From Cyclostephanos tholiformis (taxonomy: Eukaryota; Bacillariophyta; Thalassiosirophyceae; Thalassiosirales; Thalassiosiraceae): a DNA stretch of 26,046 nt. Every line of letters begins with the position of its first letter. Position 1 is the stretch's first letter. The notes under the pieces were generated by a model. That model ran no database searches, was not told where the DNA came from, and worked only from the letters and a program-made list of their open reading frames with translations. A program made the translations under genes and the position numbers. Where the stretch lies: NCBI GenBank assembly GCA_036939975.1, contig JALLPB010000157.1, positions 1 through 26,046 of the forward strand, given 5' to 3'. Below are positions 1 through 7,982 of the stretch, one piece after another.

Positions 1-2
1 TC

Positions 3-251
3 CACCAATCCGGCCAACCCCAACTAGATCGTCCCCCCCCCCCCCCCCCCCCCGATGACGACGAATGGCACGACGATGCCGACGATGACAATGCGTCGGA
101 CGTAACGATAGCGTGGGCGACGGGTTCGACGTTCGGTGGTGTTCGGAACGGACGCGGTGCCAATAGCGGTCCCGACAACGGCAGCCTCGGGAGCTCGGGC
201 GGGTTCCGGACATTCCCCCCCCCTCCCCCGTGCGCGACGGATCGACGGTAG
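3..251 (+). CDS. possible C-terminal exon of an unidentified protein (left-truncated)
   Basis: A frame stays open from the window edge to TAG at 249-251, crossing the C21 tract as poly-Pro. It then gives an acidic stretch (DDDEWHDDADDDN) and a Gly/Ser/Asn-rich tail. I see no recognisable domain and no initiator, so if it is coding it is the 3' part of a gene starting outside the window. A short hydrophobic frame at 336-401 (IRAISLNIFATG...) ending in TGA could be the last membrane helix of the same or another gene, but no splice pair joins the two in frame. Function unknown; non-coding low-complexity DNA is an equal alternative. Confidence 0.22.
   Translation, partial: HQSGQPQLDRPPPPPPPDDDEWHDDADDDNASDVTIAWATGSTFGGVRNGRGANSGPDNGSLGSSGGFRTFPPPPPCATDRR
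33..53. repeat. C21 homopolymer
   Basis: An uninterrupted run of 21 C residues. Similar G/C homopolymers occur at 10784-10823 and near 26030, so such tracts recur in this genome. Length is likely to be polymorphic or error-prone in sequencing. Confidence 0.9.
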
Positions 252-653
252 TATCGGCCCTTGTAAACGAATCGCACGTCTCCTATCGATCGTCTCCTCC
301 GAGGCTTATGCATGCCCCGGAGGAGGGGGGGGGGTATTCGAGCGATTTCCCTCAACATCTTCGCCACGGGCCTGAGCACCATGGTGGCGAGCGTCGTTTG
401 ATGTGTGGGTGCCGCCGTTTGTTCTCTGATTCTATTTTTTTTTCTGTCCAATTTTAGCTAAAATTATGTATTTATTCCTGTGTAGAATATCCACGTGCGA
501 AACCGCCGAGTCTCTACCCTACCTACCTACTCTTCCGTCCCTGACGCCAAAACAACGCCACCGCCCCCGATGAGATAATATTATTATGGTGGCTAGCCCT
601 CTACTCTCGTATCCCCCTCCCCTCCTTCTCGACTCCATATACAATAATCACCC

Positions 654-1194
654 ATGCCGACCCTACAGGGCCACACCCGAACGGCATTCCTGTGCTTCTT
701 CATATCGCACATCCCGATCACCCTCCTCATCGACAGTCAGGCCGTATTCCCCCGCGATTGGTATCCAAATTTTTTGCGATCAATGGTCGAGTGGTATTCC
801 ACCACGTTCAAGGTGAGGGTAATAATATAATGTGTGTATATTATCACATCAGTATCATTATATATATTTTCCGATCACGAAGCGTGGGGGGGGGGGTTGA
901 TATTTTGGGGGGACGCGATGCGGCGCCCCATCGATGATTCATTCGCGATATATATACGCCATACATATTATTATGTTCCCCTGCCGCGATGATGTGTGTA
1001 TGCTCACGCGAATATTATATATATATATATATATCGCCCACGCAAAACATTTTTGTCACATACATCCAGGATGAATTGATGATGCATCCTCCGACTTGGT
1101 TCAAGTCGCTCGTTGTCATCGAGCTACTGTTTCAGGTCCCGTTCTTCCTCGTGGCGGTGTACTACATCATCGCGCGGGGCACGCGTCGCGAGGA

Positions 1195-1226
<32 letters not shown>

Positions 1227-1480
1227 TAAACGTATCGATCGCGAGGTACGATGGCGCATTTCGATCGTCGTGCACGATGTACGGATCGTCGACGGTCACG
1301 ACGATGATACCCATATTATCATCGATATTATTCGCGCGGGACGATGCGACGGTCGTGGAGAGGGGAAGGTTAATGTGCCTATACCTCCCCTACATCATCT
1401 TTCCATCGTGGTTATTGGTCATCGCGATGCGCGAGGAGGGGATGGTCGGGACGACGGATACGAGGAGGAAGAGGAGGTGA
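654..1480 (+). CDS. TMEM97: TMEM97 / sigma-2 receptor-like EXPERA-domain membrane protein (2 exons)
   Basis: Join of 654-812 and 1070-1480, with a GT-AG intron at 813-1069 in phase 0, giving 189 aa (human TMEM97 is 176). Exon 1 encodes FLCFFISHIPITLLIDSQAV and exon 2 PPTWFKSLVVIELLFQVPFF, then TTMIPILSSILF and LYLPYIIFPSWLL, matching human TMEM97 in order. The acidic residues that line the human ligand pocket (D29, D56, E73) correspond to D27, D54 and E71 here. Four membrane helices are expected. The family sits in the ER/endolysosome membrane and is tied to sterol handling; that role is inferred for this protein. An Asp run (~95-105) is inserted in the loop after helix 2, and the tail is basic (RRKRR), as in animals. 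The ATG at 654 gives an N-terminus of the usual length. The intron contains AT dinucleotide and G-run sequence. Confidence 0.88.
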
Positions 1481-1968
1481 TATATACATAAAAAAAATTT
1501 TTTTGACGCGCGCCGCGTCCCACCTCCGAAGTTCGATTACGGGGACTTCCATTCATCGCGAGGCGTTGAATTTTTCCTCATTGGGAGGGGATAAAAACAT
1601 TTTTTTAGTCTTTGACAGGTTTTTTTCATCTCCCCAATTCGGCAACTCGGGAGAAGACACTTAATTCTGCTGACTCCCATCATATATTATTTGATCTCAA
1701 AAAAAGTGAATGGCGAAATTGGCATTGTGCCGTTGTTTATTCCTTCCATGACCAATTATTGGGCGCCAGATGTCCCATATTATACGATGACCGATCCTTC
1801 AATCGCTGCGTGGAGACATCGTTCTTCTCTTGGGCGATTTGTACTGTGCCTTCTCATCCCTTGACACAGCCGTGACGATTGTCTTCATGAACCGCTAATT
1901 CTATGATGGGACCGAATGCAGTCCAGCGCAAACACTTTCCCCCTCGCGCGCCCAAATTCGACAATTCA
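1481..1968. other. intergenic region between convergent genes
   Basis: This is 488 bp between the 3' ends of the TMEM97-like and TcdA-like genes. It holds an A/T run at ~1490-1504 that could serve 3'-end formation. An 87-codon open frame at 1612-1875 has no recognisable domain and weak codon character. I see no RNA gene or repeat. Confidence 0.6.
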
Positions 1969-3804
1969 TCAATACACGTCCTCGGCACCGAGGACGCACA
2001 TTTTCAACCTCGCTTCCACCCTCCTCCGAACGGCATCGTCTATCCCGTACCTACCGTCGCCGAGCCTCTCGTAATCCTCCTCGAACTTCTTGGCGGATTT
2101 CGCGGACATGAGCACGAGGTTGTTCGGCGTCGCCGGCTTGCTCATGTCCCACCTGTACAATTCCAACGCCGTACCGAGGCGTTCCCCCGACAGGGCGCAC
2201 TGATTCTTCCACAATTCGACCATGAGGTACTCGACGTCATCCGGGTCGATCATTATCGGCCCGACGTACGTCCCATTTTCCGTCGTTCGATTGCCATCGT
2301 CGATTGCAGGGTCCGACGACGACGACGTCGTCGTTGGCCGAAGCCGATCCTCGAGCCTCCTCTCCCTGACCTTGAGATGCTGGTACAGACGATGCCTGAC
2401 GTTCCTGCCCACCCTCTCGGCTCCCACGGGCGTGAACGGCTTGCCGCCGAGCTCGCATAGCGCCAACGCCGCCAGCGCCTGTCCCATGATCGCCGGCATC
2501 GTGCCGAGCACCGGCAGCACGCGCACCCTCATCCCGTCCACGGCGCCGAAGTTTCGCATCCCGCCCTCCCTCTGCTCCTCGGTGATGCCCGCCAGTCCAG
2601 CGACGACCTTCTCCGAGCTGTACACGACCGACAGGCGCGCGTCGTCGTCGATGCAACCCAACCATCCGCCGTTGGATATGCCCGATCCATTCGTTATCCT
2701 GACCCCCGCGCCCCGGGCCTCCATCTTGCCCAACAATCGCAAACGCTGTCTGACCGCCGCGGCGAGCGGATCGCGACTCGCGCTGCGAAGGTCGGATATG
2801 TGCACCCTCGTCGGATCGGCCTTACCCCCCGCGCCCATGCAGGAGAGGACCCGTACGTTCGATCGTGCGAAGTGCGCGATGAGCGATGCCTTCGTCGGGA
2901 CGTCGTCGATTGCGTCGATGACGACGTCCCATTTACCCCCCTTCCCCCCCGAACTCGACGATGGCGGCACGAGCATGTCACCATCCTCATCATCGTTGCC
3001 GGTGTACATCCTAACTATCGGATCCAACATCAGCATGTTCGCATCCGGGCATATTTGCCTCAGGTGACGGCACAGCACGTTCGCCTTGGAATGGCCCACG
3101 TCCGACAACGTGGCGACGGCGTGTCGATTGAGGCTGCTCAATGTCACCATGTCGAAGTCGACGAGGCGGAGGTACTTAACGCCGGACCGGGCGAGCATGT
3201 GAGCGGCGTGGGAGCCGACCCCTCCCAGTCCCACGATCAGGACGTTGGCGTTGGTTATGCCATCCATGCCCCCCCCAACCCCGCCGCCATCGACCGAAGA
3301 CGACGACGACGAGGGGGGGGGGGGGGAGGACGAGAAGTACAGGGCATTGCGCGAGAGCATCTCCGAGCGTATTTCGGGGGGAAGGGTACGGTTCGTGGAC
3401 GACGACGACGACGATGTCGATGACGACGACGATTCCATGCCCCCCCCCACGTCGTCGTCGTCGTCATCGTCGTCTTCATCGTCGTCGTCATCCTCCCCGT
3501 CCTCCCGTCGTCGTCCCCCCCGAAATCGACGATCGCGGTCGCGAGATCTGTACAGCAGCACGGCCGACGCCGTCGCGATCGACGAGCCGACGATCAATCC
3601 CGCGGCGAATGACGCGACCGTGGCGGCGCCTCCTCCTCCACTACCTGATGACGAATTCGACGAAAGTGTCGAGACTTCGACCATACCTGTTATCACTGTG
3701 TCTATCCGTTCACTCCTTCTTTGTTTGGGGTCTTTCTTTATCTCCCTTCTCTCTCTTGATGTTTTACTTTTTTTGTTGGATCGGATCCCCGATCGCATCA
3801 TCAA
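1969..3804 (-). CDS. tRNA threonylcarbamoyladenosine dehydratase, E1-like ThiF fold (TcdA / Tcd1-Tcd2 type)
   Basis: Single exon, 611 aa. The family uses ATP to cyclise t6A37 of ANN-decoding tRNAs to ct6A. Landmarks: nucleotide-binding loop GLGGVGSHAAHMLARSG (~192-208), LRLVDFDMVTLSSLNRHA (~212-229), VVIDAIDDVPTK (~294-305) and SCMGAGGKADPTR (~321-333). These follow bacterial TcdA and yeast Tcd1/Tcd2 in order. One hydrophobic helix (~61-85) near the N-terminus resembles the membrane anchor of the yeast mitochondrial outer-membrane enzymes; location here is inferred. Asp and Ser runs (105-180) separate the helix from the catalytic domain. The CxxC zinc site of canonical ubiquitin E1s is not apparent. 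Start is uncertain: MVEVSTLSS at residue 41 (base 3684) sits closer to the helix and may be the true initiator. The transposon's left end lies 90 bp upstream of the long start. Confidence 0.88.
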   Translation of the reverse strand: MMMRSGIRSNKKSKTSRERREIKKDPKQRRSERIDTVITGMVEVSTLSSNSSSGSGGGGAATVASFAAGLIVGSSIATASAVLLYRSRDRDRRFRGGRRREDGEDDDDDEDDDDDDDDVGGGMESSSSSTSSSSSSTNRTLPPEIRSEMLSRNALYFSSSPPPPSSSSSSVDGGGVGGGMDGITNANVLIVGLGGVGSHAAHMLARSGVKYLRLVDFDMVTLSSLNRHAVATLSDVGHSKANVLCRHLRQICPDANMLMLDPIVRMYTGNDDEDGDMLVPPSSSSGGKGGKWDVVIDAIDDVPTKASLIAHFARSNVRVLSCMGAGGKADPTRVHISDLRSASRDPLAAAVRQRLRLLGKMEARGAGVRITNGSGISNGGWLGCIDDDARLSVVYSSEKVVAGLAGITEEQREGGMRNFGAVDGMRVRVLPVLGTMPAIMGQALAALALCELGGKPFTPVGAERVGRNVRHRLYQHLKVRERRLEDRLRPTTTSSSSDPAIDDGNRTTENGTYVGPIMIDPDDVEYLMVELWKNQCALSGERLGTALELYRWDMSKPATPNNLVLMSAKSAKKFEEDYERLGDGRYGIDDAVRRRVEARLKMCVLGAEDVY

Positions 3805-3893
3805 CTACCGTAGAACACGCAGCCATCCGAATATGAGACGACAAGGGCCTTTGCGAGTATCTCGAAAATTGTCTATTTTGCGCGTATGTAGTA

Positions 3894-3903
3894 TTCCTAC
3901 GTT
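3894..3903 (+). repeat. left terminal inverted repeat of the pogo-like element
   Basis: TTCCTACGTT preceded by TA. It is identical to the reverse complement of 6489-6498; with the flanking TA the match is 12 of 12. Confidence 0.68.
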
Positions 3904-4061
3904 GTTGTTATTTCTGAGATTTTTTTGGCGCAGTGTGTCCTTGCTGCCCCTTTTTTAGGTAGTTCCTGCGTGGGTAGCCTACGTCGAGTCCCCATCTATC
4001 CTCTGCTGCATGACACAAAACACAATAGCTCACAAATTCACCTGAACTGTTATCTGCCAAG

Positions 4062-5382
4062 ATGAAGGTCGTCTACAACCTCAGCGGCATCAACCATGCG
4101 CGTGACTCTCTTCGCACTGCCCAGCGGACTGTCAAGTACAGGTCCTACACGACTGGGGAGAAGTTGAAGCTTCTTGAGCGCATTGACGAGGTCATTTCTG
4201 CGGAGAATGTCTCGTCAAATGACGCTTGTTCCATCATTGGCGTTCCTGTTTCTTGCGTCCAAGATTGGAGAAGCAAGAAGGAGGCTCTTTCTTCTGCCGC
4301 TACCACGAACAAGCTCCGCCTCCACAAGGGCCCAGCAAGTATTCTCCAGGAGGTGGAGCAGGAATTGATTGATTATATCCACCTGTGGCGTCAGAAGGGG
4401 TTCCCCGTGTCAAGGCTTTCGCTCATTCGGAAGGTTGGGCAGTTGAGGCCCGAATTTGGCGAGAAGAGTCTTATGGCTCGCAGGATGGTTGTCTCCCGCT
4501 TCCTTGCACGGAACCAGCTCACTCACCGTGTAGCGACCCACAAGGCTCAGCGCTGCCCTGGTGAGGTGCGCGATGAGGCCCTCGCCCACCTCGAGGTGCA
4601 AGTCCCTCGAGTTAACGATCTGTGCCGCCACCAGGACTTCATCCTGAATATGGATCAGACCCCCGTCTATCAGGCGATGGACGAGGGTCGAACCATCGAT
4701 TTTGTCGGCGTGCGCACCGTCAATTTGCGCACGTCTGCGAACGACAGCCAGCGCGTCACCGTCGCCGTCACGATCACGGCGTCGGGCAAGCAACTGAAGT
4801 CGATGATCGTGTTTAAAGGTGAGTTTTCGTATCATCGTTTTTTACAGAAAAAAATATACTCACCCTCCTCCCTTTCGTTCGTTTTTGCGCTTAGGTAAGC
4901 GAGGCGCGACAATCGAGCGCCGAGAACTGCCGACCTACCCGGCTGACGCAATCTACAAGTGTCAGCCGAAGGCGTGGTTCTCGGAGGACATCATGCTCGA
5001 ATGGGTCGATGATGTCCTCGCGCCCTACGTTGCGACAGCCCCCCCCGGCATTGTCCCCATCCTGTTCCTCGACTCCTTCAAGGTCCACATGTTGGGGAGC
5101 GTCGTGTCGAAGATCCAGGCGCTCGGGGTGGAGGTGGAGTTTATCCCCCCCGGCTGCACCGGCCTCGTCCAGCCCGTGGACGTTGGCTATAACAAGGCAT
5201 TCAAGAGCAAGGTGAAGGACCAGTATCTGAACTGGTTGTGGCTCCAAGATCCTGACGCGCCAATTGCGAAAACGACGCGCCGCGACGTTATCGAGTGGAT
5301 CCTCGCAGCCGAGCGCAACGTCTCGGCTGAGGTGATCCGTAATGCGTGGCGCAAGACGGGCTACTCTTACTTTTCGGATTAG
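4062..5382 (+). CDS. pogo/Jerky-type DDE transposase (DDE_1 superfamily), one intron
   Basis: Join of 4062-4818 and 4895-5382, with a 76-bp GT-AG intron (phase 1), giving 414 aa. Order: N-terminal Psq-like helix-turn-helix (~30-75, ending IIGVPVSCVQDWRSKK), CENP-B-type second DNA-binding segment (~95-160), then the DDE_1 catalytic domain. Acidic residues are visible at D198 (NMDQTP), D312 (FLDSFK) and D348 (GLVQPVDVGYNKAFK), so the triad appears complete. It would cut and paste its own element at TA sites in the nucleus. No stop or frameshift is present after splicing, so it may be functional. Splicing is needed to join the first Asp to the second and third, so intron removal could limit activity. 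Start: first ATG of the open frame, 168 bp inside the left repeat. Confidence 0.87.
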
Positions 5383-5524
5383 TTGGTGGGGGGAGAAGAA
5401 TTAATGCATATTAAATTGTCTAGAACTAAAACGTTACTAACCATTATATATTATCGATCGACATTAATAATTATAGATTGACGTAAACAAAACATTTAAT
5501 AATTTAACTTCGTATAAATTTATT
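5383..5524. other. AT-rich spacer between the two convergent transposon genes
   Basis: 142 bp, rich in TTAATA/AATAAT, lying between the transposase stop and the stop of the opposite-strand zinc-finger gene. It probably carries 3'-end signals for both transcripts. No ORF. Confidence 0.55.
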
Positions 5525-6367
5525 TTAGTACGCGACGCGGTGCTGCTCCCCCTCAATTCGTGCAGCGCAGCACCCCTTGTTGCGCCAGAACTTCTGGCGC
5601 TTCACCACATTGGTGCAGCGGTCTGAGTAGACCGCAATCACCCGTGCAACGAGTCCGTCGTACTCGTGCGCGCGACGATTTAGGTGGGCAGGCAAAAAGC
5701 CCACCTTGCACGTGAGTACGCCGTGCTCGCAGAGGTAGACGGCTATGACGTCCTCCTCGCAACCATCGCGAAAAACAAGCCGCTGGCGACAGAAGGCAAC
5801 CATCGACCTCTCTGTCACCTGCTCTCCACAGCAGTAGTGGCGGGAGCACGTACGACCGCGGTCGTTGGCATTCGTGCCAACGATATCGACGAGACTGCCC
5901 ACCAATCGCCCAACAACGACCAATCGGGGCACATTATCGGGAGGGGGAACAGTGCGATCTCCCCCAACAACCACAGGCACACTCTCCGCAATTGGCTCCC
6001 CGCGGGCCTCCTCCTCGGCCGCCGCTTCGAGCAAAGCGGACTGGCGCTCCTGCTCGCGACGAGCACGAGCCTCAGCGGCGCCACGTCGCGAGAGGTCGCG
6101 CCGTACCGATGCCACAGGCGCCGACGCAATACCAGCGACATCTCCAGCAGCAGTAGCAGGCGTGCCGCTCCTAGCAGCGGCCAGACGCGCCTGCTCACGA
6201 CGATCGACGGTCGTCGTACGGGCTGATGCAGATGTGCTAGCGCCCACAACGATAGCATATCGTTCGGGGCGCTCGGACATGCACATCTGGCAGTCCCAGC
6301 GCGAGCAGTCTTCATTGGTGAAGGTGCACGCGCCGCACTCCCAGCCAATCATCTCGGAAGGGGCCAT
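5525..6367 (-). CDS. transposon-borne RanBP2-type zinc finger / HIRAN-like protein
   Basis: Single exon, 280 aa, convergent with the transposase and inside the same inverted repeats. Residues 8-30 are a RanBP2-type zinc finger (W9, C11, C14, N18, C26, C29 in W-x-C-x2-C-x3-N-x7-C-x2-C). Residues ~45-150 are Ala/Arg/Glu-rich and probably helical. Residues ~171-270 resemble a HIRAN domain: a Cys/His start (CSRHYCC), then VIAVYL...CKVGFLPAHLNRRA, like the 'AV-V......VGYLpr..A' core of HIRAN proteins, followed by VYSD and a conserved-looking end (KRQKFWRNKGCC). RanBP2 fingers bind single-stranded RNA or ubiquitin and HIRAN binds DNA 3' ends; what this protein binds is inference. An accessory transposition factor or a captured host gene are both possible. 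Start: ATG at 6367, 131 bp inside the right repeat. Confidence 0.75.
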   Translation of the reverse strand: MAPSEMIGWECGACTFTNEDCSRWDCQMCMSERPERYAIVVGASTSASARTTTVDRREQARLAAARSGTPATAAGDVAGIASAPVASVRRDLSRRGAAEARARREQERQSALLEAAAEEEARGEPIAESVPVVVGGDRTVPPPDNVPRLVVVGRLVGSLVDIVGTNANDRGRTCSRHYCCGEQVTERSMVAFCRQRLVFRDGCEEDVIAVYLCEHGVLTCKVGFLPAHLNRRAHEYDGLVARVIAVYSDRCTNVVKRQKFWRNKGCCAARIEGEQHRVAY

Positions 6368-6488
6368 CGCGCGATGGGAGATATCTGCTAATTAATTAGC
6401 GGCTGTTTTATCAAGGCACCCCAGGCATATGACATACCGGTGGAATCGTCTTTAACATCGACTACCTATGGCACTCAAACAGCCAATT

Positions 6489-6498
6489 AACGTAGGAA
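6489..6498 (-). repeat. right terminal inverted repeat of the pogo-like element
   Basis: AACGTAGGAA followed by TA; perfect inverse of 3894-3903. Confidence 0.68.
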
Positions 6499-7186
6499 TA
6501 AGTTACGAATTGAGAAGATCGGCCCTGCCCTAAGTACAGATTTCTCACAATTCGTACGTACTGCCGCGTGATATGGTATCGTAGTCGCGCCGCGTGTTCT
6601 ACGGTATTTTTATTTTGATCTGGCCCTCACATCAATTCAGGCATTTATTTTAGCGATTTTCTCTTGATAGGACATCGGTGTCTCCAAAAATTTTGGTGTC
6701 TTTTTTGGTTTGTTCTGTTTCCGTTGCTGGATGGTGAGCATGCAGCCTGTGTGCATGCAAAAAATTCCTCCTCTTTTTTCATTTTGATTATTTTCATTTT
6801 CCTCAACAAACAAATCACGCTTTCATCAAGCTGCTTCGGACAAGGTAAGAAGGAAAACATCTCGGGCACCCCATGAATCGGAGAGCAGCCATTCGGTTTC
6901 TCGACGAGAGAAACGCATTTCAACTCGGAGAACACATGCTTGGGGCATTGCCTTGCGGGGAGGATGAACCGTCGACGAGGGTGGAAGGGCAACGCATGCC
7001 GCTGCAAAGCTGACGCCGACCTTGAGTGCTGCGTTTCTTCTCGGGACATGTTTTCACCACAAGCTAGTTTACACTGATTTTTGATCGCTCGTTTATTTTT
7101 CACTTAGTTTCATACCTGCCCTTTACTTCTCCTGACCATTTAATTCTCTTGGGACAGATCAATAATATAGTATATATTTTTCCAAC
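6499..7186. other. intergenic region upstream of histone H1, with a hairpin
   Basis: 688 bp. A near-perfect inverted repeat (ACGAATTGAGAA at 6505-6516 and TTCTCACAATTCGT at 6542-6555, two-base bulge, 25-nt loop) lies directly outside the transposon's right flank. A CCAAAAATTTTGG palindrome occurs at ~6685. An AT-rich TATA-like stretch (AATATAGTATATATTTTT, ~7163-7180) lies just before the H1 start codon. No convincing gene; the 152-codon minus-strand frame at 6645-7103 looks spurious. Confidence 0.5.
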
Positions 7187-7805
7187 ATGTCTTACAAGGC
7201 AGGAATCATCAAAGCTATCACCGAGCTCAAGGACCGCACTGGCTCCTCGTCCATATCCATCAAGAAGCATATGCAGGTGAGAGACATTTTTGCATGTCGT
7301 TTCTTTCTGCTTGCCATAAAATTCTCTCGCCACCGCTACCATCCATCGTAGATTTCTATGATAATGCTCATTGATTTCCAATTTTGACCGATTTAAAATT
7401 TCGCAGGCTAACATGCCCGCAGATAAGAAGTGGATGAACGCCCAATTTTTGGCTGCGCTGAAGAAAGGCGTGACTGACGGTGACCTCCTTAAGGTCAAGA
7501 GCTCGTACAAGATCAGCGCTGATGGGAAGAAAAAAGCGAAGGAAGCCATCAAACCTAAGAAGGTTCCTAAGAAGAAGACTGCCTCTGCGCCAAAGAAGAA
7601 GGCTGCACCAAAAATGAAATCTGCACCCAAAAAGAAGTCCGCGCCAAAGAAGAAGGCTGCGCCCAAAAAGGTGTCTGCTGCGCCCAAGAAGAAGGATGGA
7701 GCTAAGCCCAAGAAGGCTTCGACAAAGAAGACCACAACCAAAAAGACTACGAAGAAGGCTGCTCCGGCTGCTCCTGCTCCTGCTCCCTCTGCTGGCGAAG
7801 CATAA
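7187..7805 (+). CDS. linker histone H1 (winged-helix H1/H5 domain plus Lys-rich tail)
   Basis: Join of 7187-7276 and 7407-7805, with a 130-bp GT-AG intron in phase 0, giving 162 aa. Exon 1 encodes SYKAGIIKAITELKDRTGSS, helix 1 of the winged-helix domain. Exon 2 continues with MNAQFLAALKKGVTDGDLLK and YKISADGKKKAKE, completing the globular domain (~1-75). The tail (~76-162) is a Lys/Ala/Pro repeat built from KKKAAPK-like units. It binds linker DNA at the nucleosome and compacts chromatin. Unlike metazoan replication-dependent H1 genes it carries an intron, and no 3' stem-loop is apparent. The ATG is the only one that gives the full helix 1. The tail resembles short H1s of protists. Confidence 0.88.
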
Positions 7806-7810
7806 AAGAT

Positions 7811-7928
7811 GATATTTTAAAAATTGTGGTAACTACATCCCGTTTTTGGTCGAGGGTAGGCACACGGACGCTATTTTACAAATTGTGGTCACTACATTCC
7901 GTTTTCGGTCGAGGTTAGGCACACGGAC
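7811..7928 (+). repeat. 59-bp tandem duplication in the H1 3' flank
   Basis: Two adjacent 59-bp units (7811-7869 and 7870-7928) with 6 mismatches and no gaps, each ending in GGCACACGGAC. They begin 5 bp after the H1 stop, so they are probably in its 3' UTR. Confidence 0.93.
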
Positions 7929-7982
7929 AGATGATTGAGAGAAAAAGCAAATAGGCATTAAAGAATAATAGCTGTTTTTATG

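Larger units (their letters stand above)
3894..6498. mobile_element. pogo-like (Tc1/mariner superfamily) DNA transposon with two genes
   Basis: A 2605-bp unit bounded by perfect 10-bp inverted repeats (TTCCTACGTT / AACGTAGGAA) and flanked on both sides by TA (3892-3893, 6499-6500), the target duplicated by Tc1/mariner/pogo elements. Similarity continues imperfectly inward (TTTCTGAG vs TGTTTGAG, then TAGGTAGT on both ends). It contains a spliced pogo/Jerky-type transposase on + and a convergent zinc-finger gene on -, separated by 142 bp of AT-rich DNA. Both genes are intact by reading frame and still CpG-rich, which suggests a recent insertion. It lies between the 5' end of the TcdA-like gene and the H1 gene. 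The exact termini would be proved by an empty site or a second copy. Confidence 0.72.

Noticed and set aside
336..401. Hydrophobic 21-codon frame ending in TGA as the last helix of an upstream transporter
   Set aside because: No in-frame splice connection to 3-251 could be found; too short to support alone.
1903..3423. Several long + strand open frames opposite the TcdA-like gene
   Set aside because: They are antisense shadows of a CpG-rich coding region with Asp/Ser codon repeats; the minus-strand frame has clear ThiF motifs.
5684..6395. Two ~180-codon + strand frames opposite the zinc-finger gene
   Set aside because: No motifs, Arg/Ser/Thr-rich composition typical of antisense of Ala/Arg/Glu-rich coding; the minus frame has a clear RanBP2 finger.
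3927..6575. CAGT-starting termini (GGCGCAGTGTG at ~3928 and inverse CGGCAGTACG near 6565) as alternative transposon ends
   Set aside because: Only four bases match, no flanking TA; TTCCTACGTT with TA on both sides is better.
6645..7103. 152-codon minus-strand frame upstream of H1
   Set aside because: No recognisable domain, weak codon bias and it spans AT-rich promoter-like DNA.
7100..7741. 213-codon minus-strand frame opposite histone H1
   Set aside because: Phe/Gly/Ala-rich mirror of the Lys-rich tail repeats.
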